Below, in pieces: positions 24,160 to 33,523 of a stretch of 64,000 nucleotides of DNA. This DNA comes from Harmothoe impar (lineage: Eukaryota; Annelida; Polychaeta; Phyllodocida; Polynoidae): positions 81,120,610 to 81,184,609 of the forward strand of contig OX381707.1 of assembly GCA_947462335.1 (NCBI GenBank). Direction: 5' to 3'. How positions within the stretch are numbered: position 1 is the stretch's first letter; each line of letters opens with the position of its first letter. The position numbers were made by a program, and so were the translations under genes. The notes below the pieces were generated by a model that worked only from the letters and a program-made list of their open reading frames with translations, was not told the DNA's origin and ran no database searches.

Positions 24160-25690
24160 AACAAAAATTGTACATGTTCATATGTCGACTCCTTGGTTGC
24201 TAATGACGCTTAACACAACAACAAACGTCCAGGTGGCAGTGTGGTCAGAGTGTGTTTGAGGTCACGAGGAAGTAAACATTATTCCTCTAGTTTCTATATA
24301 GCATAATGCACAAAATTTGCCATCCACAAAATTTGTTGACCATAGTCTTAGCCCTAGTCTAATTAAACAATCCCTCACACACAATGTTTCAGCCTCAATA
24401 AACGGGTTGACCATGAAAATCTCAAGAAAGTCACTTTTAGCCACAGGTAGTCCCATTTTGCCCTGTTTTGGGCATAAAATCGACCTTTGGCCACATCAGT
24501 TTTTGCATGCCTCAGAAATTCCCCAACCCTTTACATAGCATAAAACTACATGTGCTATTCTATCCAAAGGCTATTTGGGGACACCTGTGAATTTTTTCAC
24601 AATTTTAGCCATTTTTGTTTCATCTGAAATATAACCCAATCAGCAGCCAGAACACCCTTCAATGCAGACTAGAATACCATATGACTCGGTAGATTTTTAG
24701 CCATTTACTTCCACGTGACCTTGAGATACTGACTTTAGTTCACGCTCTTAGCACCAGGCGTTGTGTCTATCTGTAGCATTTATGGTTGAGTCTATTCGTT
24801 TAGGTCTCAGCGAAGGAAATCCTTCTACTATATACTTTAATGTAGCGGAAAACGCAATAAAATCACCCTTGACCTAAAAGATACATCTTTCCTACAAAAC
24901 ATTTCCAACCAAAATTAGCTACTGACCACGGAAAATTTGAGCACTGGTCTGTAGCGTAAAACCACCTGAATTCCGCCTGACTTTGCACTGAATAATTTGC
25001 ATTTTCACTGATCCCCAATCTAGCCTTTGAAAAAAATGTAAACTCACTGAGAATCCTTTTCCTATTATTTGATTGAAATTGGCAGACATTCAGCAGCATG
25101 TGTACAAGTTTTCATAATATTGGCACCATTTTCAACTTAATTATGGACCATTAAGTGCCCCTGCAGTATTCACTTCTGACCAGAATCGTATATGACTCTC
25201 AGTTTTCTGCTGGATTACCCTCAATGAGACCTAATCTGGCTTAATGGATGTGGGGGGCGAGCATTTACTGTGACACTTACTATGGAAAAGGGTTAGAACC
25301 ATGATTGTATGGTATTTTCCCTTTACCGGTGTTTTACACACAGGAATATAAAGTAGGATTTTAATAATAATTTCTAAAGAATTGTTTTTTTCCTTTTTTA
25401 TTCACGAATTGCATGTTTCAGCGTTGGGGGGGGGGGGAGGATGTAGTAGCGGAGTAACCACATCGTCCTACCCAACCTAGAACCATCATTGAACCTTAAG
25501 GATACTGTCCTTACGCCATATTACTTTGGAAGGCCAAAAAAAAGTTGTAATAGTAACTGTCACAGTAAATATTCATCCCCACATCCATTTCTAAAGCCAG
25601 ATTACGGATAGCATCTCCGTCTGTGGTTGATATTGACTTTAGTTCACGCTCATAGCACCAGATGGTGTGTCTGTGTGTGGCATTTATACA
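24160..25690. other. No gene seen; AT-rich spacer
   Basis: No exon with both borders was recognised. A phrase around GACTTTAGTTCACGCTC appears near 24,731 and near 25,633, showing diverged repetition. A G run is at 25,426. Confidence 0.4.
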
Positions 25691-25699
25691 CTGATATTC

Positions 25700-26043
25700 C
25701 TAGGCTCCCTATATGCCCAAGCTCTCAGTCACTAGTGCCTAACCTAGTTAGTTATTTTTTGGCTCCCTATACGACCAACCTAGATTAGTTATTTTTGTCA
25801 GGTTGGTGACTACTGACCAACCGACCTTAGTCTTTTTAGTTCCAGGGGGAGCCACTGAGTGGTCATCACAGGTGGCCCCAACTAGTGGTTTACAAATACA
25901 ATGATGGATCTTGGTTAGCCACTACTGACTGACCCCTTGGTCATTTTTGAATATAACTTTGCCATTGTGACTAACACTCATCTGACCAACCTGGGTTAGT
26001 CTGTACTGACTAACCCCTTTAACCTATGGATTTTCAGTGTAGG
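25700..26043 (+). repeat. Dispersed repeat D, plus-strand copy
   Basis: Contains TTGGCTCCCTATACGACCAA, GGGGGAGCCACTGAGTGGTC and TGACTAACCCC blocks. A reverse-complement copy lies at about 48,935-49,275 inside a GPCR intron. Confidence 0.8.
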
Positions 26044-26224
26044 CAGTGTAAGCCAGGTCTTATGCACACAAAAGATTATGCTACATCATACAAAGGCCAT
26101 TTACTGTCTACACAAGCCATAACTAGCCAGGCCTGGACAATCCGGGACTTTCCCCGCTACATGTGAAGTAGCCTACAGTGGAGTTTTTACCAGCAAGAGG
26201 AGATTTCTCCCCAGGGGAAGGTCG

Positions 26225-26880
26225 CCCCCTCAGGGGGCGCTGTCGCAGTAACAGAAAACGCCGTATGAAAACTTAGCGCCATCACAGCAGGCCGCCTATC
26301 TGCTACAGTGCGCCGGTCTCCACTGGCCCATGACCCTGGGAAGCATGTCCCCTGTCCCATTATGCTCGTGGGGGTATCTTCTAGTAGTATAGTATAGTGT
26401 ACGTATTATAGGATATGATAATCAATATAATTTGGAAAATGAAAACCAAAATAATGATAGTCAAAATATATAGAAGATCGAAATATGAATAATAATAATA
26501 TATAGATATAGTCTACCGAAGTGAATCAGTTCTTTTTGTAGTATTAATAGCATTTGATGCATGTTATATAACAATTATTATAATGTATACATGTTACACT
26601 ATTTTCCTTTGTAAATCTTTCTCTTTTCGAAGTAGGCATATCCTTGTGTACATGTATAGAATTCCTCTATTCTAACCTCCTATAAGCTCACAGCCATTTT
26701 CTAACCCTCTAATCATATTCTGGTACACGTATATATCCAATTTGTCACTGGATACCTCTTTCCTGTGTTAAAAGACACAATCTTGGCAAAGTTGGAAGCC
26801 AGGTTCAAGAAATTTTTGACACGGCGCTATCTGACCACGGCGCTTTTCGTTACTGCAACAGCGCCCTGCTCTTAAAATAA
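26225..26880. mobile_element. Inverted-repeat element bounded by GGGCGCTGT...GCAGTAAC ends
   Basis: The left block GGGGGCGCTGTCGCAGTAAC continues as AGAAAACGCC. The right block is its reverse complement (GGCGCTTTTCGTTACTGCAA followed by CAGCGCCC). The ~600-bp interior is AT-rich and has no long ORF. The ends also contain AGCGCCATC / GGCGCTATC. It is likely a non-autonomous DNA transposon. Confidence 0.6.
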
Positions 26881-27161
26881 AAAAAAGTTTTGTTTCAGGT
26901 AACATGGGAAGAAACTGTAGGGTCGGTAGGTCGGATTTTTTTTTTTTTTACTTTTTTTTTTTTTTACTTCCCTTCTAAATTGACCAAAAAAAAGTATAAA
27001 AAAGGGGATATTTTTTTCCAAAATTTTGTAAACCTAAAATTGACCCCAAAAAATAATAAAAACATAAAAATTTCTCTAAAATTGCATAAAAAAACGTAGG
27101 GTCGGCCCTGTTTAGATAGGGTCGGTCGGGTGACCTGAAACAAACCTTTTTTTTTTTGGCC
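26874..27161. mobile_element. MITE of the GGCC / TTTCAGGT family, copy 2
   Basis: The left side reads TTTTGTTTCAGGTAACATGG and the right side GGGTGACCTGAAACAAACCT plus a T run and GGCC. The centre carries GTAGGGTCGG motifs in both orientations. Confidence 0.75.
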
Positions 27162-27164
27162 TTA

Positions 27165-28225
27165 TCTCTCCAGAGATAAGGGCGGCCACTGGTCCGCACC
27201 TCCAAGGGGAGTTATCCCATAGATGTATCTAATCCAGGTGGGGTGGTGAGGGAGGGTCCACATATAAATATACCTTATTTCAGCTATATTTGGCGTCTAA
27301 ATCATTATATTTCAGGAAATTCAAGACTGCCATACAAGCCCATTCACATGTACTTAGATAATTATGTTGTCGACCTGTATATAGGTTAATCATTATTAGC
27401 AAATGACGTTTAGATATTAGCAAATTGAACTTTCTGGTTGGACCTAAAGATACATGTATATTGACCCGAAATCAGGGGGAGAAACCCCCTCATTCTTTTT
27501 TTTCCCACTATGGTATTAAATGTAGGATTTCCCCTCAAAAAGGTCTTGCTGGTCTCAAATAGGGAATTCCCCGAGGTCAGTCGGTGCATCCTTACTGAAA
27601 GACAAACTCCGCACAGAATACCAGATGAGTTCTGGGTGGTCAAAATAGTTAGGGGATTTTCTAAAATTCTGTTAAAAATCACAGGTGCCCCTATATAAAT
27701 TCTAAATCATATGACATGCAATAAAACATGGTTCTTGGAGGTAAAGGCCTTTGCTTTGGGGTCTATCTGAGTTGGGTCTGAAATGAATTTATTCACTGCA
27801 GAACTGGCCGGTCATGGAGGTTTGTAGACATTTGGGAGTGGCATTTCAGATTTTCGTGAACAAAGTCTCCTTATACTTTAATGGATTATGTATGAAGGTT
27901 CATTGTAGTGACGCATGATAGACTTTTCCTTCAATACCTCCTTATAATACAATTTATTGCATGTCATGCTATATTAAAGTATAGTGGGGGAGAAAATATT
28001 CGCTGGGCTGTGTTTTAGCTGGTAGGCTAATTCAAGGCCAGCAGCCGTACCTGATTGAATAACATATTCCTTGTAGCCATACAGTGGGCATCATTGTTTA
28101 ACTTTAACAACATTGTAATTTAATTGTACTAATGACTAAGATTAGGAAAACCCATTTTTCTTATCCAATGAACTATCATTCATTCACTTCACCGATAGAG
28201 CTGCCAGATACAGAGTGTAGGAACT
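27165..28225. other. No gene seen
   Basis: AT-rich sequence with no exon or strong repeat recognised. Confidence 0.4.
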
Positions 28226-28227
28226 AA

Positions 28228-28532
28228 ATAAAAGGATTGTTTCAGGTTACATAGTCTGAAAATCTAAGTAGGGTGGGTCGGATTTCTTTTTCTTTAATTT
28301 TTTCTACTTTGGCTTGAAAAGCACCCGACAATTGACTCCCGAACTTCAGCGCAGACTCCCGAACTTCAGCGCAGACTTGCGGACAATAGTGTTGACTCGT
28401 GGACTATCAAATTGACTCAGAAATAGCCCCAAAATTATTTGAGATATCAATTTGTTTTTTATTTGGATAAAAATGTCTAGGGTCGGCCCTGTTTTGCTGG
28501 GTAGGGTTGGGTGACCTGAATTTTTTTTGGCC
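28228..28532. mobile_element. MITE of the GGCC / TTTCAGGT family, copy 3
   Basis: Ends GATTGTTTCAGGTTACATAG and GGGTGACCTGAATTTTTTTT then GGCC. It has an internal tandem of CGAACTTCAGCGCAGACT. It shares its left subtype with the copy at 45.8 kb. Confidence 0.7.
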
Positions 28533-28812
28533 TCACCAAAAAGTTTTAGCCTAATTTACATTAAAAAGAAATTAGTCAGAATAGAGAAACAGCCAGCTAC
28601 TTAGGGGGCTGGATCTTGGGTTTGTTGAGTTCCAGGAATTTGGATATTTTAATTTTGAATTTGCCAAGAGTTTCAATTGCTCGATCCTCTGGTTCTAAAT
28701 CATCCAAACAAAAAGCTAATGTATGTTTAGGACTACGTGTGTAAGCACCACTATGAGTTGTGTTATACATCAGTAAAATAATAATACACATGTAACAGGT
28801 TGTGGAAAAGTC

Positions 28813-28884
28813 GGATCCCATGGGGAATCGAACCCTGGCCACTCCACTCAGAGTAGAGAATGCTAACCACTACACCATGGAACC
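28813..28884 (-). tRNA. tRNA-Gln(CTG)-like gene, possibly a pseudogene
   Basis: The 72-base minus-strand sequence begins GGTTCCATGGTGTAGTGG. The acceptor stem GGTTCCA pairs with TGGGATC using two G-T wobbles. The anticodon stem CTCTA pairs with TGGAG, giving loop CTCTGAG and anticodon CTG. The A box (TGGTGTAGTGG) and B box (GGTTCGATTCC) are intact. A TTTT terminator follows within about five bases. The T stem is weak: CAGGG against CCCCA pairs at only three positions. This suggests a decayed gene or a tRNA-derived repeat head. Confidence 0.55.
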
Positions 28885-29241
28885 AACACTCCGCTACAGT
28901 ACTTGAGCAACAGAAGCAGGTAGTGCACTTTCCAGGCGGCTACCCCAAGCGGTATCTGTTCACTACACACATGTTAAACTTACAAAATTAATCTAAAAAT
29001 GTGTAAATTCATAATAATGTTTTTATAGACATAGTTCGATCTGCTTCTAATAGGAATATCAGTGAATTCTATATAGGCAAAAGCTGATGTGCCAGTGTCA
29101 TTTCAGCAACACTGTAACTAAGTGGCCGTAATGTTGCAATCACTATACTCCCAACAGTTTTCCCTGAAATATACACCCACCTTCCTGAGCGAATAAAAGC
29201 AAAAAAAAACAAGAAATATATATATACTCTAGTGCAGCGTA

Positions 29242-29519
29242 AGGCCAAAAAAAAAAAGTTGTGTTCAGGTATCCCTAGCAACCCTATTTTTTTGGCCCTA
29301 CCCAATTTTTTTTTTTATTATTATTTTTTTTGGAAGGCATTTTTGCTACCAAAAAACACTTTTTTTTAACTGAAATTTTTTTCTGCAAAATTATACGAAA
29401 ATGGGAGGAACTTTGTCTCAAAATCCTTTAAAAAAATGGTAAAAAAAAAAATCGACCTACCTACCCTACTTTTTTGGGCCATGTTACCTGAACACAACTA
29501 TTTTTTTATTTTTGGGCTT
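29242..29519. mobile_element. MITE of the GGCC family, copy 4 (diverged)
   Basis: Begins AGGCCAAAAAAAAAAAGTTG with TTCAGGTATCCCTAGC and ends CATGTTACCTGAACACAACT with a T run and GGGCTTA. A/T-rich interior. Confidence 0.65.
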
Positions 29520-29706
29520 AAGCAAGAGTTGGAGCTGGGTATAGAACAGCAGCTAATTACAGTTAAGACCAACCAAATAATTCTACGCCCCATTATCTGT
29601 GGAATTCTTAGGGGACTGGTACCCATGTGACAGCTGCAATCAGTGCTTATCTTGCCAGAACCCGCGCCGGTTAAGTAATGTCCGCCCCAGGAATGGTGGC
29701 CCCTTT

Positions 29707-29814
29707 CCCAGTGGGCACAAGATTCAGTTCAACATTGAATCAACATTGAATCAACATTGAATCAACATTGACAACCATTTTTCAATGTTGATTCAATGTT
29801 CTGTGCCCACTGGG
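29707..29814. mobile_element. Small palindromic MITE with CCCAGTGGGCAC termini
   Basis: CCCAGTGGGCAC and GTGCCCACTGGG are exact terminal inverted repeats 108 bp apart. The interior consists of ATTGAATCAAC units in direct and inverted orientation, so the whole element can fold into a hairpin. Elements with these ends are widespread in aquatic animals. Confidence 0.85.
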
Positions 29815-29854
29815 TTAGGACAACACACTTGATCCCCCTATATGTTGTTTGATG

Positions 29855-30044
29855 GATTGCACCCGGTCAAAGATTGCACCCGGTCAAAGATTGCACCCGG
29901 TCATAGATTGCACCCAGTCAAAGATTGCACCCAGTCATAGATTGCACCCGGTCATAGATTGCACCCGGTCAAAGATTGCACCCGGTCATAGGTTGCACCC
30001 GGTCATAGATTGCACCCGGTCAAAGACTGCACCCAGTCATAGAC
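29855..30044. repeat. 17-bp tandem array, ~11 copies
   Basis: Unit GATTGCACCCGGTCAAA with a CATAG variant. It differs at only three positions from GACGGCACCCGGTCAGA, the subterminal repeat of the inverted-repeat elements at 47.3 and 53.4 kb. The 78-codon ORF over it is a repeat artefact. Confidence 0.9.
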
Positions 30045-30349
30045 TTTTAACTTGGATCGATTTGGTAAGACACGGCCTACACTGACATAAAGTTGACAGA
30101 TTATGCTTCTTAGACACGATTCAGCTATATTTCTAACAAATAACCACTGCTGCTCATGCCACGATTCTACCACAAACTTCCTAACACACGCTCATCCACA
30201 ATCTAATAACTGGAGCACACTCACAGTACCACACAGTAAAGTTGCGAGCAGTTGCTAAGTTCACATTTCTACTGAGACACACCCATGATACACCAATTAG
30301 TCTGTGCCAGCTGCAGCCATTCTCTGAGTCGGACAAGGCTTTCTGCCGC

Positions 30350-30387
30350 TGTTTACGTCAGATTTCCGCCATTTTGATGGAGGACAG
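30350..30387 (+). promoter_or_regulatory. Possible promoter and first exon (CRE/YY1-like sites, ATG, donor)
   Basis: TTACGTCAG and CCGCCATTTTG motifs immediately precede ATGGAGGACAG, which abuts a GTAATG donor at 30,388. This layout resembles a short first coding exon of a plus-strand gene. No phase-2 partner exon was identified, so the call is tentative. Confidence 0.25.
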
Positions 30388-30719
30388 GTAATGTTACAGA
30401 GTCAGGACATAGGACCAAATTGTCAAACATCATGCAATATATCATCTGTATGAGCAAATACTCTATCGGGAAATATGTATTCATTTTGATGCGATGGCCT
30501 TTTAAGAAGCCGAAATCAGCATTATTTTGCCACTATCGGCCCGTCATACCACAATCAGTGCATCACGTCCCTTAACAAAATGGCTGCCGATTCTGCGCAC
30601 AGCGCCCCCTACACCCTTGGGCAACTTGTAGAATACAGTATGCTTGCAGACAGAAGGACCAGAGAGTATTGTTACTAGACATGATTCAACTCTATATCTC
30701 ATCTTTTAAGGACTGCATA

Positions 30720-31115
30720 CTGCTTTAATGGGATATGTCCTTTGCTGTCATGATGCATGAATGCAGCCCTTCTGCATTCAAGCATCATGCTGACCCTTCA
30801 GAGGTATATCAACCATGTAGGTCATATCTAAATCCAACACGAGTCAGTAGTTAGAAAAGGGCATAGCAGATTAATGTAATTTTAGGGATATGAGGATCTT
30901 AAATCTTTAAGGATGGCATGATACCTTAATGCATCATGCAGACCCTTCATGAGTGTCTCAACCTTATGCCCTTGGTCGTCATAATGCATTAAATGCAGCC
31001 CTGGCGAGTAACTCGCCAGTGCTGCATTCAAGCATTATGCCAACCTTATTAGGTTGAGACACTCATGAAGGGTCGGCATGATACACAAATGCAGCAATGA
31101 CAAGTTACTTGCTAG
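30720..31115. mobile_element. piggyBac-like MITE, copy 2 (rearranged)
   Basis: Two partial copies lie together. The first (30,728-30,830) carries GTCATGATGCATGAATGCAG and TTCAAGCATCATGCTGACCC. The second (30,905-31,115) starts TTTAAGGATGGCATGAT and carries the CTGGCGAGTAACTCGCCAG palindrome. The right end is eroded. Confidence 0.6.
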
Positions 31116-31196
31116 GGTACTTGACTTGAGTACCGGTACCTTAGTGGGTGCCCAGGGGGGGGGGGGGGCGCTAAGAGCCGTAGCTCCAACCTCATT

Positions 31197-31330
31197 GAGT
31201 GTCTAGAGTGGAAACAACACACGGTCGTTTTAAACCATATTTTAAGCAGTTATTACACCAAAGCTAATCAATTTTAATTTCTGTTGTTTTTTTTCCTGGG
31301 AAGATTTACCCTTTTCCAAGGGTTGCATTC
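31197..31330 (-). repeat. Dispersed repeat E, one of an inverted pair
   Basis: CCATATTTTAAGCAGTTATT and TTTCCTGGGAAGATTTACCC recur as the reverse complement at about 52,885-52,985. The interval 31,120-31,580 holds no gene. Confidence 0.65.
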
Positions 31331-31582
31331 ATGCTCTTTCAATGCAATACAAATGGACTGGTGGTAGGCTAAATGACCAAGCTAATGGTAGAGTTGTGTG
31401 GTGTACATAATTAGCACACTACACCTGTACATCTAAGACCAGGGACTATGGTTGGTACACATGACTTGGCGCTATATTTTTGAACAGGCGATGGCTGCTG
31501 CTCCTGCCACATATTCCTTATGCACGCTCCCCGACAATTAAAGTTAGTGAAACACACCCATGATACTAGACTGAGAGTCGTG

Positions 31583-31750
31583 CACAGCCAAAAATAATTT
31601 TCTCATTTCAAGAAACTAAGATAAATAAACTCGACTGGCAGACAAATGACTAGTTTTACAAAACACTATTTTCTTAAAACTAGTCATTTGTCCGCCAGGC
31701 GAGTTTATCTATTTTAGTTTCTTGAAATGAGAAAATTATTTTTGGCTGTG
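31583..31750. mobile_element. 168-bp nearly perfect snapback palindrome
   Basis: Left arm CACAGCCAAAAATAATTTTC... and right arm ...GAAAATTATTTTTGGCTGTG are reverse complements over about 73 bp, with a ~20-base loop (TACAAAACACTATTTTCTTA). Such fold-back units are typical of MITEs. A diverged relative seems to lie at 43,620-43,775. Confidence 0.85.
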
Positions 31751-31759
31751 TGGGGAACT

Positions 31760-32600
31760 GGCAGACGGCATTAAAACAATACATACTGGTCACACAGTGA
31801 AATGTTATAAAAACTAAAGCTGCTTAAAGTAGGCCGTTCATCAGGTTTATTCTTTGCTTAACCCTCCCACTGCCAGATTTTGCCAAAAAAATTATAAATA
31901 TCAAAAATTGAAATGAGGTTTTTGCAGAGTCACTCCTTGAACACTCTTTGTAAACACAAATGGAATGTAGGATGTGAAAGAGGATGTCATAGGCTTTAAT
32001 ATGATACCAAGCATGAAGTGCTTCAACTAGAATCTGTAAGAAAATATTTTCATCAATTTTGAGTAATATTTTCTTGTTCAGCTCCGTGAATTTGATGCTG
32101 GTGATGAGGGGGTTAAAGTAACTTAAATCGGATGGTGTATGCACAAAAACATCGCTAAATTCTTTCACCACTAGGAACAGGGAGAGGCAGCCCCTTGCTT
32201 TGTATGTGCACATACGCTTTACAATGTCTTAGGTTTGCCTTATTTTAGTGCCATAACTTACTAGCTGTTGCTGGTTGCAAACTTAGTTGACAACTTTAGT
32301 GGGACACACCCATGATACCCCAATCTGTCTCTGCCCGCCTCATCCGTACACTGTGATGTTCTCAATCTCCGGTCGGCAGATATTCCGCACGACAACGTCT
32401 ACTTTATCTCTGCAATATCCTTCCTCCGTGTAAGACTAGGGACCAAAGCAGTCCCCTACGCCATGGTCATTGAAGTATGCAATTTTGTTTGAACCATTCG
32501 ATTCAAATATTTGCATGAGGCTCTAAAGAAGTCATTCTGAAAGTCATAGACAGATTGATCATGTCTTGATGGTAGCATTTGTTGATTTTCCAAGGAACTA
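31760..32600. other. No gene seen
   Basis: A minus-strand ORF of 129 codons at 31,824-32,213 begins at ATG but has no recognisable domain. Its composition does not convince me. Confidence 0.35.
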
Positions 32601-32843
32601 TTTTTGGTGTAGGTAGATGGGCAGTGTGTGATTCGGATAGGAAAGCAGCAAAGTAGTACTCCTTTCGGGACTTTTTCCACCGGAGAGCGCCAGGTTGATC
32701 CAGAGAGAAGATTATATCGAGTCGCTGGAAATCGAGAGTGTGATGTCCTGACGGAGAGACTTCCTGCTGGTTACAACCTCAAGGTGGGGGACTGTGGCAC
32801 TAAGTTGGGGCCAGCTTGTGATGTAACTATTGCAGCCCATTAA
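32600..32843 (+). CDS. Unrecognised short ORF, possible exon or decayed gene
   Basis: The frame is open from about 32,607 to a TAA at 32,843, with an internal GTG-to-stop stretch of 72 codons. It is charged and Cys-containing (STGERQVDPERRLYRVAGN, DCGTKLGPACDV) and does not look like repeat sequence. It lies just left of a TTAA MITE. I recognise no domain and see no clear splice sites. It could be a pseudogene or a chance ORF. Confidence 0.22.
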
Positions 32844-33076
32844 CCCTTTAAGGATAGGATGTCGCTAAAAAATTAATACGTCATACCAATGCAGCCCGGC
32901 GAGTAACTCACCAGTGCTGCATTGGCACATCATGCTGACCCTTCGGGAGTGTCTCAATCCCATAGGGTCTGTATTATGCTTGAATGCAGCACTGGTGAGT
33001 TACTGGCCAGGGCTGCATTCATGCATCATGCCGTCCAATGGCATGGTGCATTAATACATTATGCACCCTTAACGGG
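32844..33076. mobile_element. piggyBac-like MITE, copy 3 (intact TTAA on both sides)
   Basis: TTAA at 32840-32843 and 33077-33080 flank CCCTTTAAGGATAGGATG... and ...TGCACCCTTAACGGG. The internal palindromes GCGAGTAACTCACCAGTGCT and GCACTGGTGAGTTACTGGCC match the copies at 21.1 and 63.6 kb. This copy shows the target duplication most clearly. Confidence 0.82.
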
Positions 33077-33196
33077 TTAACCACTGGTGGCATAAATTAG
33101 AACTAAACTGGCAGAAAGTACAACATCATCCATCGGTGACACAAGTGGTGCATGCTGGGTAAGGAGTCTGGAGAAGGAGGGGCGGTTTAAGATCAG

Positions 33197-33285
33197 CCAA
33201 TCAGAGCTCAGCAGTGATAATTACCAATCACCGCACAGTCACTTACAGATGTGTATATAGGACCATGTGTTACCCGCCTATCCTG
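33197..33285 (+). promoter_or_regulatory. CCAAT/TATA promoter of the GPCR gene
   Basis: CCAATCAG at 33197 and a second CCAAT at 33224 precede TATATA at 33254-33259, which predicts a start near 33,285. About 240 bases of 5' UTR follow, with a minimal upstream ORF (ATG CAG TAG at 33,484), then the ATG of the GPCR exon 1 and its donor. Confidence 0.55.
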
Positions 33286-33523
33286 CAGCCGCGACTCACA
33301 CACCAGACTGTCTCTGTAGTGACTGCAGTGAAACCTGGAATCTTCATTGTCGAGGTTTAGATCTGCCCCGGGATCTGCCTGCTTGTTACGTGTACGGCAA
33401 CATCTAGCCCATCCTATAGCATTGCTGTAGACGTACACGTTGCTGCACACGTCGTCATCCAAACAAGTCAACACGCAGCACTACATGCAGTAGTGTGCAC
33501 CTTTATATCCATAACAAGTCAGC

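Noticed and set aside
26225..26260. CAGGGGGCGCTGT as a CTCF site
   Set aside because: It mismatches the core at two positions and lies inside a terminal inverted repeat, which explains its conservation.
29855..30044. Regular 17-bp repeats as a CRISPR array
   Set aside because: The units abut with no unique spacers, and the genome is animal.
30580..30690. Short ATG frame starting ATGGCTGCCGATTC as a first exon
   Set aside because: It ends at a stop after 34 codons with no donor; ATGGCTGCC phrases are common in repeats of this window.
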